NCBI GenBank assembly: GCA_944548615.1
Contig: OX155951.1
Coordinates: 40,045,162-40,109,161 of the forward strand
From: Micropterix aruncella
Taxonomy: Eukaryota; Arthropoda; Insecta; Lepidoptera; Micropterigidae
Direction of reading: 5' to 3'
Length of the DNA stretch: 64,000 nucleotides
The translations under genes and the position numbers were made by a program. Below are positions 46,437 to 58,475 of the stretch, piece after piece (positions within the stretch are counted from its first letter, which is position 1; each line of letters begins with the position of its first letter). The notes under the pieces were generated by a model. The model saw only the letters and a program-made list of their open reading frames with translations. It did not search any database and was not told where the DNA came from.

Positions 46437-47530
46437 GTGAAATAGCCCTGTTTTCTCTTGTATGAGCTCCTTCATATACGAAATTCTCCTATCCTGACTA
46501 AAATGTATTCTCCAAAAGAAAAAGAAGAATAATAATGAGTATTCTATGTATCTAGACCCATTTGTTAGGTCCTTATGCACTTGGTTTTAGCTAGTTTGAA
46601 TCAATTTAAGGTTTATAAGTTAGAATCGGCTGGTAACATACACTTTTAAAATCTCGTCTCGGTGAATAATATTGATTTTTGATGTACTATGACACAATTC
46701 CTATATAGTGGATTATCAAAGGTGTTCTATAGTTAGAGACTTCCAGATCAATGTATGCTAATAGTTTTAAGTCACTTTTCCAATATCGGATGATGATTGC
46801 CCTGTTTTCACTTGTACGAGAGCTCCTTCATATATGAAATTCTCCTATCCTGACTAAAATGTATTCTCCAAAAGAAGAAGAAGAATAATAATGAGTATTC
46901 TATGTGTCTAGACCCATTTGTTAGGTCCTTATGCACTTGGTTTTAGCTAGTTTGAATCAATTTGAGGTTTATAAGTTAGAATCGGCTGGTAACATACACT
47001 TTTAAAATCTCGTCTCGGTGAATAATATTGATTTTTGATGTACTATGACACAATTCCTATATAGTGGATTATCAAAGGTGTTCTATAGTTAGAGACTTCC
47101 AGATCAATGTATGCTAATAGTTTTAAGTCACTTTTCCAATATCGGATGATGATTGCCCTGTTTTCACTTGTACGAGAGCTCCTTCATATATGAAATTCTC
47201 CTATCCTGACTAAAATGTATTCTCCAAAAGAAGAAGAAGAATAATAATGAGTATTCTATGTGTCTAGACCCATTTGTTAGGTCCTTATGCACTTGGTTTT
47301 AGCTAGTTTGAATCAATTTGAGGTTTATAAGTTAGAATCGGCTGGTAACATACACTTTTAAAATCTCGTCTCGGTGAATATTATTGATTTTTGATGTACT
47401 ATGACACAATTCCTATATAGTGGATTATCAAAGGTGTTCTATAGTTAGAGACTTCCAGATCAATGTATATAGTGGATTATCTATATATAGTGGATTATCA
47501 AAGGTGTTCTATAGTTAGAGACTTCCAGAA
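46437..47530 (+). repeat. Tandem array, about 355-bp unit, three copies
   Basis: Units start with CCCTGTTTTC at 46446, 46800 and 47156. Copies 2 and 3 are almost identical and copy 1 is slightly diverged. The array ends in a short local duplication of ATATAGTGGATTATC. No coding or known transposon sequence is seen. Confidence 0.92.
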
Positions 47531-47563
47531 AAATGAATAAATACAGACCTTAGAGTGCTAGGC

Positions 47564-47610
47564 GGCGAAAGGCAGACAGGGGAAGCAGAGCGCGTACGCA
47601 GCGGCGATGT
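47564..47610 (-). CDS. Candidate alternative terminal host exon (weak)
   Basis: The minus strand has a good acceptor, TTGTTACTTTTCAG, ending at 47611. It precedes a short open GC-rich segment that in one phase reads IAAAYALCFPCLPFAA and a stop. That phase does not fit the phase-0 end of the exon at 48188, where the frame would read TSPLRTRSASP instead. Kept as a candidate only. Confidence 0.25.
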
Positions 47611-47879
47611 CTGAAAAGTAACAAAATACTGCTTAGTAGGATCGTCGATAATCTGACCGTCCTTAGAAGAATTGGTGTATTTGTACCCGCCGAAGACCGA
47701 GATTGAGAGAACGGGTGACTCTATAAATATCTCGGTCTCTCCGGGAAAATTTCAAACTCCTTCCTGGAAAAATTATCTAAAACCGCAATTTCCGCATCTC
47801 ACATTCTTCGGCTTCGAAGGGGGAGCGAATGGGCGGTACGGTAAACGTTCACATGCGGCAAGGCAGCTGTCCTAAACCT

Positions 47880-48060
47880 ACCTAAACTAGCGATTAGCGA
47901 TTCGAAACTGGTTACAGGTTCGAAGTCGCTCGAGTGATCCTCTCCCTTGTCTTGCGGTGATCGGTGTGTACCGAATCTATCGCGGACCATGGCATCCTTT
48001 GTCCGGCTATCTCCTGGTATCGGGTAGCCGAATGGTCGAATAGAGTCGTCTTCGGATACT
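47880..48060 (+). repeat. ACGGG-family repeat, partial
   Basis: Central blocks only: ACTGGTTACAGGTTCGAAGTC, GAATCTATCGCGGACCA and GGTATCGGGTAGCCGAATGG. It lies in the presumed intron of the minus-strand host gene. Confidence 0.65.
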
Positions 48061-48187
48061 TTTAAACGCAATTTTGCTACTTAAATCTATGGTTTTAATG
48101 ATATTGAGTATTCATGTGAGTTATTAGGAAGGTAAAGTACTCGTACCGAAAAGTTTTGGAAAATAAATAAATATTTGTATTTTATAC

Positions 48188-48378
48188 CTCTCTGTAGTTG
48201 GGCGAAAAATAGGCGTCGGGTGGGCGGCCCGGCGGGCGAGCGCTGGGTTCTAGGCGGTGGCGGGTGGCGGATGCTGGGCCGGAACGGGCAGTCCCCGCGC
48301 TGTGCCAGCGAGGGCTGCAACCTGCCCGCGTGGTGGAGGCAGCGGCGCAGCCGACAACCGGGATGATGACAGCGGCCA
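48188..48378 (-). CDS. Host gene candidate, second coding exon
   Basis: GC-rich exon bordered on the minus strand by an acceptor (TTCAATAGTGAG ending at 48379) and a donor GAGAG|GTATAA (exon end 48188). In the phase left by the first coding exon it is open for its full length. It is Ala/Pro/Arg-rich and ends RPPDAYFSPNYRE. Another AG four bases upstream (ending 48383) would put a different frame in use. The protein family is not recognised. The composition break against the AT-rich flanks supports a real exon. Confidence 0.45.
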
Positions 48379-48461
48379 CTCACTATTGAAAGACAAAAAT
48401 ACAATAAATTGACGATAAATTCTGAAAATAACATGGAATTCTTTATATACTTACTAATTAC

Positions 48462-48657
48462 CCAGAGTTCCGCCGGGGCTTTGAAAATCGATCGACATTT
48501 TCACGATATCTGCGTCGTCATCGTCATATCCAACGTCATCATCCCAGAACGCCGGCGCTGCACCCTCATCTATTTCATCCGAATTGGACCCCGACTCCTC
48601 CAGGAGATCTAGGAACGCCTGGGGCGGCGTCCGATCCGGATCTCGATTAAAAGACAT
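48462..48657 (-). CDS. Host gene candidate, first coding exon
   Basis: The ATG at 48657 comes directly after a strong acceptor (a T-rich tract and TTTTTTAG). The frame runs 65 codons: MSFNRDPDRTPPQAFLDLLE, a Ser/Asp-rich part and the very acidic WDDDVGYDDDDADIVKMSID. It then meets donor CTGG|GTAATT (exon end 48462) with one base over, which fits the exon at 48378. A second possible donor, TTA|GTAAGT, lies 7 bp on. No family is recognised. An acidic, probably soluble protein is all that can be said. The surroundings are repeats, but this exon is not repeated in the window. Confidence 0.55.
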
Positions 48658-48714
48658 CTAAAAAACAAAAATACATTTTTCAAAAAAAAAACAAAATAGT
48701 TAGTAACCCAATCG

Positions 48715-49035
48715 TGTCTGTGCTGTTGACCGTTGAGAAAGTTAATGGGCCCTCGCTGAGGTAGCCACGAAGACCCATTCTGTTCAGGGTTGGTCACACT
48801 CACGGGTCGACACCTATCCGACGGCCTCCACGCATGAAATGCGAGCCCGGGTAGGACTCTGGCCTTATGGTCAGTTTCCCCTAGGAATCAAACTTCTGGC
48901 GCTCCTGGACGGTCTGCGCACCGTGCGGCATAAGCCAATCGACTGTGCACTCTGACTAACAACTTGGGTTGTCGACTACAACGGGCGAACCCGTCACCCC
49001 AGGCTGGTATAACGATCTTACACCGCATGGTGAGA
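48715..49035 (-). repeat. ACGGG-family repeat, internally deleted copy
   Basis: The reverse complement joins the first about 60 bp (ACAACGGGCGAACCCGTCACC with one boundary) to the last 250 bp (GTTAGTCAGAGTGCAC to GAGGGCCCATTAAC). The middle is missing. Confidence 0.8.
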
Positions 49036-49562
49036 CACAGTCTAGATTTCCTCAGTAAATAAGCCCAAATTGAAAAAAAGTTGTATGTTATTTTAAGCTG
49101 CATTTTAGTTTTCCTATAAAACCCGATATTCAAATAACCAAATTTCTCAAAAATAAATATATCGAAAAAAAAAATTTTTTTTCCGTATTTTTTTGTTGTT
49201 TCATATCGATAGAAATCCAAGCCTTCTCTACAAACATTGAAAAATCTCGGTTTTTGCCGCCAAGATATAAACTATGAAAACGTGGTTGCATTTGTAAACG
49301 ACGTGTAAATATCAAAATACATCTAATTCCTTGAGTATATACCTCCTATATTGAATAATAACGATTTTATAAGCGAAATAAACCAATATTATTACTACAT
49401 TCGCCTGATATCATTCGTTTCGAAAATATTTTCGCTGCGACGCCATCGAGAATGCGATACGTCACTTCACAAATTTACTAAAAACTAAGTGAAAAAAAGG
49501 AAATGGCCTGCTCCAATCGGTAATTATCATTCCTACACAATTTTAGAATGCATATAACTCAC

Positions 49563-49690
49563 TTTTACGGGTAAAATCCAACTAAAAACACTTAAAATCA
49601 CAATAATTGTAGCGCGCCGCGTAGCACTCGTTCGGCGCTTTGTGTCGCTGTCAACAGTGGAAAGTTCCACGACGTTTGGAGTGTTGCAAT
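49563..49690 (-). promoter_or_regulatory. Candidate promoter and 5' UTR exon of the minus-strand gene
   Basis: Reading leftwards, a GC-rich stretch (GAGTGCTACGCGGCGCGC) leads to CCCGTAAAA|GTGAGTTAT, a strong donor with the exon ending at 49563. An intron from here to the acceptor at 48658 would put the ATG at the start of exon 2. The transcription start is not defined. Confidence 0.35.
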
Positions 49691-49829
49691 ATCTCATACA
49701 GCTTTTATCGCATGATACTATCGTAGAATTTAATAGTAACGAATCTTTGGCTATTTTCTGGCATCATACGATAAAATAAAGAAGCCCGTTCTATTTTTAA
49801 ATGGATTTTTTCGCAAACGGCCCCCATCG

Positions 49830-49904
49830 CGTCCCCAAATGGACGCCCTTCATTTCAGTGTATTAAAACTTGCATCCCCAAAAGGACGCCTTTCATTTGA
49901 AGGG
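49830..49904. repeat. piggyBac-like right terminus
   Basis: GACGCCTTTCATTTGAAGGG|TTAA at 49885-49908 resembles the inverted end of the MITE at 7684 (CCCCTCAAATG...GGCGTCC). The partner end was not found. Confidence 0.4.
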
Positions 49905-50166
49905 TTAAATCGATAAATATTCTATTGCGAGTCGGGCCACCGCCCGAGCTCGTTACTATGGAAACAAAACCGTTAAATCGATAAATCAATATACCTATAC
50001 AGATATTAAATCGTCTATAATTCCGTTAATATTAATCAGATTTGAAAATTAAAAGAAGCGTTAGATGCGCAAAGCAAAACTCTATTAGATAATAATAAAC
50101 AGGGAGGACTATAATTGATGCCTTTTAGCGAAATAGCGCTCAAACGTCGGGAGCCAATTTATTTCG

Positions 50167-50651
50167 AAAAATGTGATTTTTTCATAACAATTTCTATGTT
50201 CAAAATGAAAGTTTATATAAAAAAATTCAAAATGTCAAAATTTCGAAAATGCCATTTCGTAGAGATTTCAAAGGCCTTCGTTCTGCCCGAACACCGTAAC
50301 GCGTTTTATTTACTCTATCTCGTTCTTTTGTGAAAAATGTGATTTTTTCATAACAATTTCTATGTTCAAAATGAAAGTTTATATAAAATATTTCAAAATG
50401 TCAAAATTTCGAAAATGCCATTTCGTAGAGTTTTCAAAGGCCTTCGTTCTGTCCAAACACCGTAACGCGTTTTATTTACTCTATCTCGTTCTTTTGTGAA
50501 AAATGTGATTTTTTCATAACAATTTCTATGTTCAAAATGAAAGTTTATATAAAATATTTCAAAATGTCAAAATTTCGAAAATGCCATTTCGTAGAGTTTT
50601 CAAAGGCCTTCGTTCTGTCCGAACACCGTAACGCGTTTGATTTACTCTATC
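50167..50651 (+). repeat. Satellite-like tandem array, about 166-bp unit
   Basis: Three copies of a unit start AAAAATGTGATTTTTTCATA at about 50167, 50334 and 50499. They contain CGAAAATGCCATTTCGTAGAG and CACCGTAACGCG and run straight into the assembly gap. The repeated open frame over it is a by-product. Confidence 0.92.
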
Positions 50652-50851
50652 NNNNNNNNNNNNNNNNNNNNNNNNNNNNNNNNNNNNNNNNNNNNNNNNN
50701 NNNNNNNNNNNNNNNNNNNNNNNNNNNNNNNNNNNNNNNNNNNNNNNNNNNNNNNNNNNNNNNNNNNNNNNNNNNNNNNNNNNNNNNNNNNNNNNNNNNN
50801 NNNNNNNNNNNNNNNNNNNNNNNNNNNNNNNNNNNNNNNNNNNNNNNNNNN
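50652..50851. other. Assembly gap (200 N)
   Basis: Exactly 200 N. It follows a tandem array, so the true length is probably unknown. Confidence 1.
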
Positions 50852-50852
50852 A

Positions 50853-50940
50853 CAGGTTGTGGCGCTCCTTGTTGAAATTTTATGCTCAGCTTTAACGTGC
50901 ATATCTATATGGCAAGAATTAAAGCTTGGTTACTCGAGAG
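50853..50940 (-). pseudogene. Non-LTR RT fragment at gap edge
   Basis: The minus-strand frame HKISTRSATTC repeats the KISTRSAITC segment of the element at 42516-43116. It is cut by the gap. Confidence 0.5.
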
Positions 50941-51012
50941 CTTGATTTGGTGAATGCATATTTTCTGTTGGGTGTTTTATTTATGATGTGGTTTATATCG
51001 ATTTATTTCCAG

Positions 51013-51212
51013 GACATTATTTACATAATGAATCATATTGTGCATTAACTGATGTCGCGGCGGCAGACACCGAACTACCCGCCCTAACACCCAATAAATC
51101 TAGTGCCATCAAGCAGCGTCTCCAACAGTCACACTCTGATTATCCCCGTGAAGACAGCAAATATAACCTTGCCGAAATAACTGGAAAACTATGGTCTAGT
51201 TCCATGCGATAA
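51013..51212 (+). CDS. Candidate terminal exon of a plus-strand host gene
   Basis: The acceptor ATCGATTTATTTCCAG ends at 51012. The open frame then reads GHYLHNESYCALTDVAAADT, ELPALTPNKSSAIKQRL and a C-terminus YNLAEITGKLWSSSMR with a stop at 51210-51212. Composition is mixed and polar, unlike the surrounding AT-rich repeats. A short 3' UTR with AATAAA near 51309 follows. The family is not recognised. Earlier exons would lie upstream, perhaps in the gap. Confidence 0.4.
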
Positions 51213-51334
51213 GAATCCGTTTTATTCCAATTAAAATGTCTAATAACCGCGAAAGTTTTAGAATTTATACCGCACAATGGGCCTGATTACGTTTCTTCGT
51301 GAACGAAAATAAACAATTGTCACTTATTTATTTA

Positions 51335-51690
51335 TTTATTTATTTATAAGTACTTATTGCAATGGTTACGACTAATTATACCAAACAAGTTCAAGAATCA
51401 AACATAAACAGTTCAGAGAAACCGTCACATCGTGTTTGGCACCTGCCTAAAACTCATCTAACTAGGTCAACTAAGGCCTGTATCTAGATGAGCTAATTAC
51501 AATACGTATAATGACAATGATAAGCACGTCATATCAGGTAACTACATATAACTAAACAAAATATTGACTAGCTATAATATCTATAAATATATATATTAGA
51601 TAAATATATACAAACATACATAAATATATAAACATACATATAATATAATATAATAACATAAACATACATATGATATATATATATATATAC

Positions 51691-51734
<44 letters not shown>
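51335..51734 (-). mobile_element. 3' UTR and tail of a non-LTR element, left of LTR element B
   Basis: The minus strand ends in TTATAAATAAATAAATAAAT, a tail-like tandem. It is preceded by AT-rich sequence that grades into a TA/CATA microsatellite at 51585-51734. The same microsatellite resumes after element B at 61189, and an RT C-terminus on the same strand follows at 61436. The unity of the two halves is inferred. Confidence 0.5.
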
Positions 51735-51738
<4 letters not shown>

Positions 51739-53603
51739 ATGTGTCTAATGAAAATAAAGTAAAGAGATGTCTTTGATGGCTGCTATGTGTAACGATAAAA
51801 GTGTATTTATTTGTAGAGGCGCCAGCTACACATGCGAGAAATAGATGATAGACCACATAAACAAATGCAAAGGGCCTCCCTCCGCCTGGGAAGTTACCTT
51901 TGTGCGTGGGAGTGGAGCGACGCCAAGGATACCACGGTAGCTCAGTCGTGCTCAGGGGTGGTTAAAATCCTGTATTGACGTCGTCCTAAAGTCGAGAGCA
52001 TTCAAATTGAATGGACGGTCAAGTACCCTAGTTATGTTTTATTATAAAATGAATTTCGATATATCTTGTGAGAGGACTAAAAGAAGAAGAAGAAGCGATA
52101 TCAAGTTTAGTGCGCTGCGGCGACGAGATCGAATATTATGATTTACTCACCGCGCCCTCTATCGGTGTACCGACGAGGTACTGCGCCGGCGCGCGTCGAT
52201 CGCGCCCGCTTGGAGCGCTCGGCCCCGGTCCCGGTCCGCGCTCTTACATAAATCAATGGCTAAATCGTCTAATGAATTTATTGGAAATAATAGCTAGATA
52301 ATTATATTTAAAAGACGAGAAAATACTATTTGAATCTAGGTACGCTCTAAACCAGCAGATGCTGCTATAATTAAATAATGTACTGCGGTTCTTTTCTCCG
52401 CTAAATGATAAAATTAAAATGTATAATTTAAAAAGTTTCTTTTATAAAATTATTCTTTATTTATTCCTTGCCCTGAAACATTACCCTGTCCAGTGTTAGT
52501 CGGGTACCTACGAGATTGTAGCTCGCTCTGACCCGGCGGTATTTTTAGGTACCGTCTCGATTTCTTTAATTCGCTAAATAATGATTAATTAACCAAAATG
52601 AAAGGTTTATTTGACAGAGTAACATATTTTATTTTAATTATAATAAATGAAAGCTAGGCCATAGCATATGGCGAATCCGAGTAGTTGGAATTAACAAAAT
52701 TCTAAAATTAGATTCGTGGAAAACTGAACGTTACAGCCTTTCAATTTTTTAGGGCTTAATTCGGCGAAGTGGGATTTTGGACAGGTACTTCGGGTTCTGG
52801 AATAGAGTAGGAAGACACTGCTACCCGCGGGAGTTATTGGAAGGTTGCTTCTAGATTTTTTAGCGCCTGCTCCCCGGATGCGATTTTAAATTTTAAATTA
52901 TATTTTCGAAATCGACCTTTAGATGATAGTAGAAAAATTAGTTGAGGCGAGGAGACGGAAGGCGATGCTCAGACACCGGGAATTATGACTGACCCGACGT
53001 ACTACCTACTTCTATTTTGACGCACTCAAATTACTAAATTTTGATTTTACTTGACTCTAATTATTCACCAACGAAGATATGGCAACGGTAATTTACGGGG
53101 GATTTGGCTTTAAAACAATCTTTTAATTTAAATTTATTATTTTTAAAATCTGACTTTATGAGGGGAAGCTAATGGTTACAGATAGAAGACTTGCCTGTAT
53201 AAGGTATGGAATCCGCTGAGGTCCTGCCCGGATGTTGAACTGAGTTTAGTTATAGATTTTAGATATTCACAGAATTTAAGTTCTAGACTGTGTTGGCTGG
53301 TGTGCAAATGAATAATTAAATGGGCGGTAGTCGGCCCGCTCCGCCAACGGCGGAGCGGCCGGTCTCTTCTCGACCGTCTTGCTCGGTCGTTGCCAGCCAA
53401 AAAAAAAAGAAGAAAGATCTCTTTTCTAAGTAAAAATATTCTACCTTCCTCGATTTAAATTAATTAGGGACGTGCGCGACTTGTCGCCTATATACGGTAA
53501 GATGTTCGATGTATCGCGTCTACTGCGCGATGACAAATTTGATTGATTGATTATTTAGACTATTTAAATTAAAGTTTGTTTAGAATAAAACTAGGCCCTA
53601 ACA
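51735..53603 (-). repeat. 3' LTR of element B (1869 bp)
   Basis: It holds a strong hairpin at 53333-53360 (GGCCCGCTCCGCC and GGCGGAGCGGCC around AAC) and AT-rich parts. It differs from the other LTR by only a few substitutions, except in the 36 bp at 51750-51785, where about 16 positions differ. Confidence 0.92.
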
Positions 53604-56600
53604 TTGCCGGATAGAGACCTAATCACCGTCCCCGGTGATCCACATAAGCAAATAATGTTAAAAATATAATGCTACGAGGTGTTGTACACTAACCCCTACA
53701 TGCTACGATGCGTAGCCGCTAATATAATAAATATTGGTAACAGTAAAAAAATAAGAATAAGAACATAATGGTAATGAAGAAATTTGCCCTATTTGCAAGG
53801 GTTGATACAAATCATGATATTTTGAAAATAATAAAAAAAATAAATAACTCCTAAACGAGAAAAAATGATTTTTTGACAAGTATTTTTGAACCCAAAAAGT
53901 GCATAAGAATCTCTTTGACTGCAGTACATGACGCTCACTCATATCAGGATTGGAGTTAAGAAAGTCAGGGAGTGAAAATAGGGAAAGAATTCAGCCGTGA
54001 AAGATGTCGCCTGTCCGTAACAGGGTTAACATGATTGACGGGTTGATCTTCTCCTGGGGCGTAGCGCGTGGCGTATCGTCTGGTTGCTGCGTCGCTCTCT
54101 CGGTGGGGTCGCTGCTTGGAGATCGACGTATGCGCGTCGTAGGGCCTTGGGTAAGACACACAGCGTGTCTCGTGGTGGTCGATTGATGAGCCGTACCTTG
54201 GAATTGCGGAAAAAATAGGCGAGCATTAGTAGGTTGCCTAGTTTTCTGATGTTGTGTCGTGATGATCTTAATCGAGGCAACTCGAAGAACATAATAAGTG
54301 GGCTGCTGCTTGGCAAATTGCGTCACTTTGCTTGTTTAAAAAAAGTCCGGTGGAAAATTTTTGCAGAGCTTCTACTTGGGACAAAATCGTGGTGCTACAC
54401 TAGCTGTTTCAAGTCTGTGTGCACGGAAGAAATTCAGATTTTTACACGTCGCTTGTTTGAAAAGTCCGGTGCGTTGTGGCTAGCGGGTGTAATAAGGAAG
54501 GTGATTTTCGTGCCTAAATGCCCTGTCCATTCCAGAGAACACTACTTCACTTCACTGGGTACACACTACGCTGATGCTAAAATGGCACTTAAAGCGTCCT
54601 TATTTGCATGTTGATGGTAATAGTATATGTGGAGGTTACTTGCGGTCTGGTTTGTGTGGCTTCGCATCCTGGTCCACCTGGTTTAGTGATAATGTTCCTA
54701 TTGATAGGGAACGCTCCTGCGGTCCTCGCCTATCGGATGTCGTCTATCGTGAATGCCGTCCTGGTTGTCATATAGAGATAGGAAAATGTATCTTTACCTC
54801 TAGACTGGAGTAGGTATCCTGGTTTCGGATGTCCATACTGGTTGGCTGGCAGAATTATGGTCCGTGGATTTATGGGCTGGATTATTCGGTCAGCATTGCC
54901 TTCATTATGGTATCTAGCAGCTTGGCCCGACGTTTGAGGTTTGCTTCCCGCCTTGCCGAATGTCACTGGACTGTCTGGTCGGTTATGATCAATTTTCCAA
55001 ATATTGTCTGGAACGTGAAAAGTTATGCGGCATCATCTCGTTCAATTATCTAGCTCAGTTTTTTACTGGAATACTAGGATAGGTGGTGAGAGAAGGAGAG
55101 GCTCTAGTATATGTAACCATTTGTGTGTTATCATATCTTCGCTTTACAATTCCGTTCGAAACTTTGTTTTTAATCTTAAAGAAAAATAAATGTATTTTTC
55201 GACTTCTTAAATTTCCTATGTGATTGGGGTCAAAACTGGTGCATATGTTCTGTCTGTATGCTACATTTTAAGCGTGATAAGAAAGATTGGTACATAACAA
55301 AAAAAAAACTTACATTATTATAAATTACAAGTATTGTGAGACGCGTAGGTACACAATGTGGTATATTATTAATCCAACAAGGCATTTTAAAATCCATTCA
55401 ACATATGATATTATTTTTTAAATTAGGAATATGCAGCTAAACTGTGCTGCTTAATGCGTATACTTACATATTATAATATAGTAATAAAACAAAGAACAAG
55501 AAAAATTATTATAAACCATGGCAGTGCTCATATTGTGCAGCCTTATACATGAAATTCCATGATTGAAAAACAAACAAAAAAAACAAATAAATTAGAAATG
55601 TTGCTACTTTTTGTAGCTACTTTCTTGAATAAAAATAGAATAAATAAAGGGGAGTTGCAAAAAAACTAAACTCTTGTTCTATCTTGGTCTATAAGCATCC
55701 TTTCCGACGGGCTGTATATTTGTTTTTATATTCAGGCTTTATTAAATGTACTGTTGTAAGTAATTAATCCGTTGGGGAACAGAAAAATTAATTGTTTATT
55801 AAAATGGTGAAAGGGGTGTAGTAGGTATGGGAGAGCAGGTGCTAAATGTTTCCGGATAATTTATATAAACAAAAAAAAAAAATTATGAAGGGTTCCGGAT
55901 TTAAAAGATTATAATATATTTTAATTTTAAGTTTTGAAATTATGAAACGTATTTGCAAAAATGGTACTTCGGGTAGCCGTGTTTCCTTTTGATTTTGTGC
56001 CCTGTTAATTACTGGTTGTTTTGATATAGTGTTTTAATATTTGTTTATTTTCTGTATTTATGGTGTGTTTTATCGTGAAACGGCCTTAACTAACGAAAGC
56101 AAGACTACCAATAGATGTCTGCTAATACGTTTTTTAAAATAAAAAATAATAATAATAATATATTTCGCAACAATGTGCAGTGTGTAGAAGCGTTCGAGCT
56201 TATTTTATCAAATAATTGTTAGCATAATGTGAAAGGCGAGATGAAAATTGTAGGCCGGCTCTTTAATCTTGTATTGACCATTTTGACGACTTATCTGAAA
56301 TATACAGAAGCGAATTACGTAATTTTAATTTGCGTAAAATTCTGGTCGTATTGGTATTCAAGTTTATAATTTTTAAAAAAATATTGTATATTTGTGTTTT
56401 TTTAAAAAAAAAAAAAGAATTGAGCGTGTGTGTTTATTGTTGTTTGTGGACGGGGTAGAACGGCAGTGTGATTTTCTTTTACACGAACAACCAGTTCTAG
56501 ATGTTTATAGACCTCGCGGTCTTTCACTCGTGATGGTACGAAGTTAAATTTTAGAGTTCCTTTATGCGTTGTTCCGCAGGCAACTCCCTAACTTTCTAGG

Positions 56601-58214
56601 ATTTTTGAGGTCCTTAGTATGTGATGTTTTTATTGCATATAAATTTTTGTGAGATGTAAATTTTGTAGTCATGGTGGTAAATAATAATATTCAGTATTTT
56701 GACTTAAGTTTTTCTCTTTCGTGTCCCGTTCGCGCTTCTGTCTTTCATCATCATGCAGGGACTTCCTAACATACTTTCCTTTCATTCTTAAAGCTGTCCG
56801 TCTTGTACTTATATTTAATATTTTGACTGTTTTTTAAAAAAAATGCGTTAAGACATTTATATGTAATATTTTCCAAATATTTATATCCAATTAAGATCAT
56901 TGTCGTGATACTTTGATGAGTGTTTTATGGGCAAACTAATGGAGCTTTTTATTCATTTTAAAAAATAACGTTGCGGGAAATCAATGGGGGATTTATCTTA
57001 CAATGAAGAAATTATGGTATGGAAAATTCCATATCTTGGCAAAAAGCCAAGACCGAACAAAGAGCTTTCTGTAGCTTATGACTAATCTACAACGGTTTTT
57101 GAAGGGGTTCCTAGTCGCTACTTAGTACTAACGATCTACTTGCCGCGTGATTGTATGTCAAAGAAAATATAAAATAATTGATAGAAAAATATAGAAGTAT
57201 TTTTACAACAGAGCTGAGCATGTAGATTTTAATTCGACGATGACAGTTGATGCATTGAATACCCGGAACATAATAGTTCCTTGCGTTTTTTACCTTAAAG
57301 GTAGGATGAACACCAAACCAAGTAAATATATAATTAAAAAAATCCAGAACTTGTCCGGCGGTGTTTCTCTCGCAAGCGAACGGTTAAGCACCGAACCGTT
57401 TTAAAAATCGCATAATTGCGTATAAATATAATTAAGGTAGAGAAATATCTTTGTTCTTTGATTTTTGCCGCAACGGCTCATGCAAAGGGAAATGTATTTA
57501 TTTGTGTTTGAATTGTGTGTAAAAATGCGCTCGATTTTATCTCTATATTATGATTTATCATACCTACTGCCGTGTATGTTGATCGCTCGGATCTATTTAT
57601 AGCTAATCGCTTGGCGCAGGTGTTGTGTAAGTGTGTTTGATTGCATTGACTCGAAATATTGTTTGTTTTAAAATTTGGGAATGAAATACATTAATGATGT
57701 TTATTATATTTTTAAGAATTTGGGGCTATATTTGCCCACATGGTAGGGTACCGAATCCGGCGGCCTTCTTGCCGGATGAGAGTACCTTTGAAAAAAAAAA
57801 ATTTTATATTTTATAATTTTTTTTTTTTTGTATAAACTATTTGTACTTGTGTTAGATTTTTTGTTCTGTAGGTACTTTAGACCGTGTGTTCTGTTGTGTA
57901 ATGTGTTTTGTGTGTGTGAATTTAGCTTATCTGTTGCGCTTTGTTTTGGATTTTGTATCTTGATAAAGTGCGTTAGGTTGTATACAATTTGTTGTTTATT
58001 TTGTTTGTCTTATTTCAAAGGGAATTATAGTTTTGAATCTTTGTTTTTTCTGTTGAATAGCTTATTTTATGCCTTATAGACGCAATAGTTAATACCTTTT
58101 TGTGTACCTTGTGCGATTTATACCCGGAATCCGCAGTTTTACGATGGAAACCGTGATGACGCGTTCGACTTCACTTCGGCGACGCCACGCTAGACCATAT
58201 GTCGTTATAGGGTA
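53604..58214 (-). other. Interior of element B, no recognisable gene
   Basis: 4.6 kb of mostly AT-rich sequence with a moderately GC-rich part at 54000-55000. The overlapping open frames there on both strands have no known domain. A CATCCGGCAAGAAGGCCGCCGGATTCGG-like hairpin (minus strand, 57750-57775) may match the hairpin after integrase in element A. No clear polypurine tract is present. Confidence 0.5.
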
Positions 58215-58475
58215 TTAGTTACTCGCAATGTCCTTAATATGGAAAAGACCCCGCGGTTTTCCGTTCTCGTCGGCTAACTCGTACGCGACTGGGGACTTTT
58301 TCGCAATGACTTTGCACTTTATGTACCTAGGGCTGAGTTTGCTACAAAAGAAATCTGCTTTTCTTGACAATGTATGGTTTTTGGCCCAGACCCAATCTCC
58401 TGTTTTAAATTAAACGTGTTTTCTACTAAGATGTTTGCGTTTTCCTGTTATTTTTAAAGAATTGTGAAGCGGCTG
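58215..58475 (-). pseudogene. Integrase C-terminal remnant of element B
   Basis: The minus-strand frame reads GDWVWAKNHTLSRKADFF, then KLSPRYIKCKVIAKKSPVAY and LADENGKPRGLFHIKDI with a stop at 58217-58215. It aligns closely with the last 65 residues of the element A integrase (GDIVWAKNHTLSRKIDFF, KLAPRYIKCKVVARKSP). Upstream similarity continues with an in-frame stop before FKTGDW and ends near 58475. The DDE core is absent. Confidence 0.9.

Noticed and set aside
46437..47530. CRISPR-like or regularly spaced repeat array
   Set aside because: The array is head-to-tail tandem with no spacers, in a eukaryotic genome.
52068..53400. Open frames of 74-77 codons present in both LTRs of element B
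   Set aside because: Conserved only because the LTRs are copies. No domain, and the orientation of one opposes the element.
54004..55053. Possible env- or gag-like genes in element B
   Set aside because: Frames on both strands are short and lack signal peptide, transmembrane or zinc-knuckle patterns.
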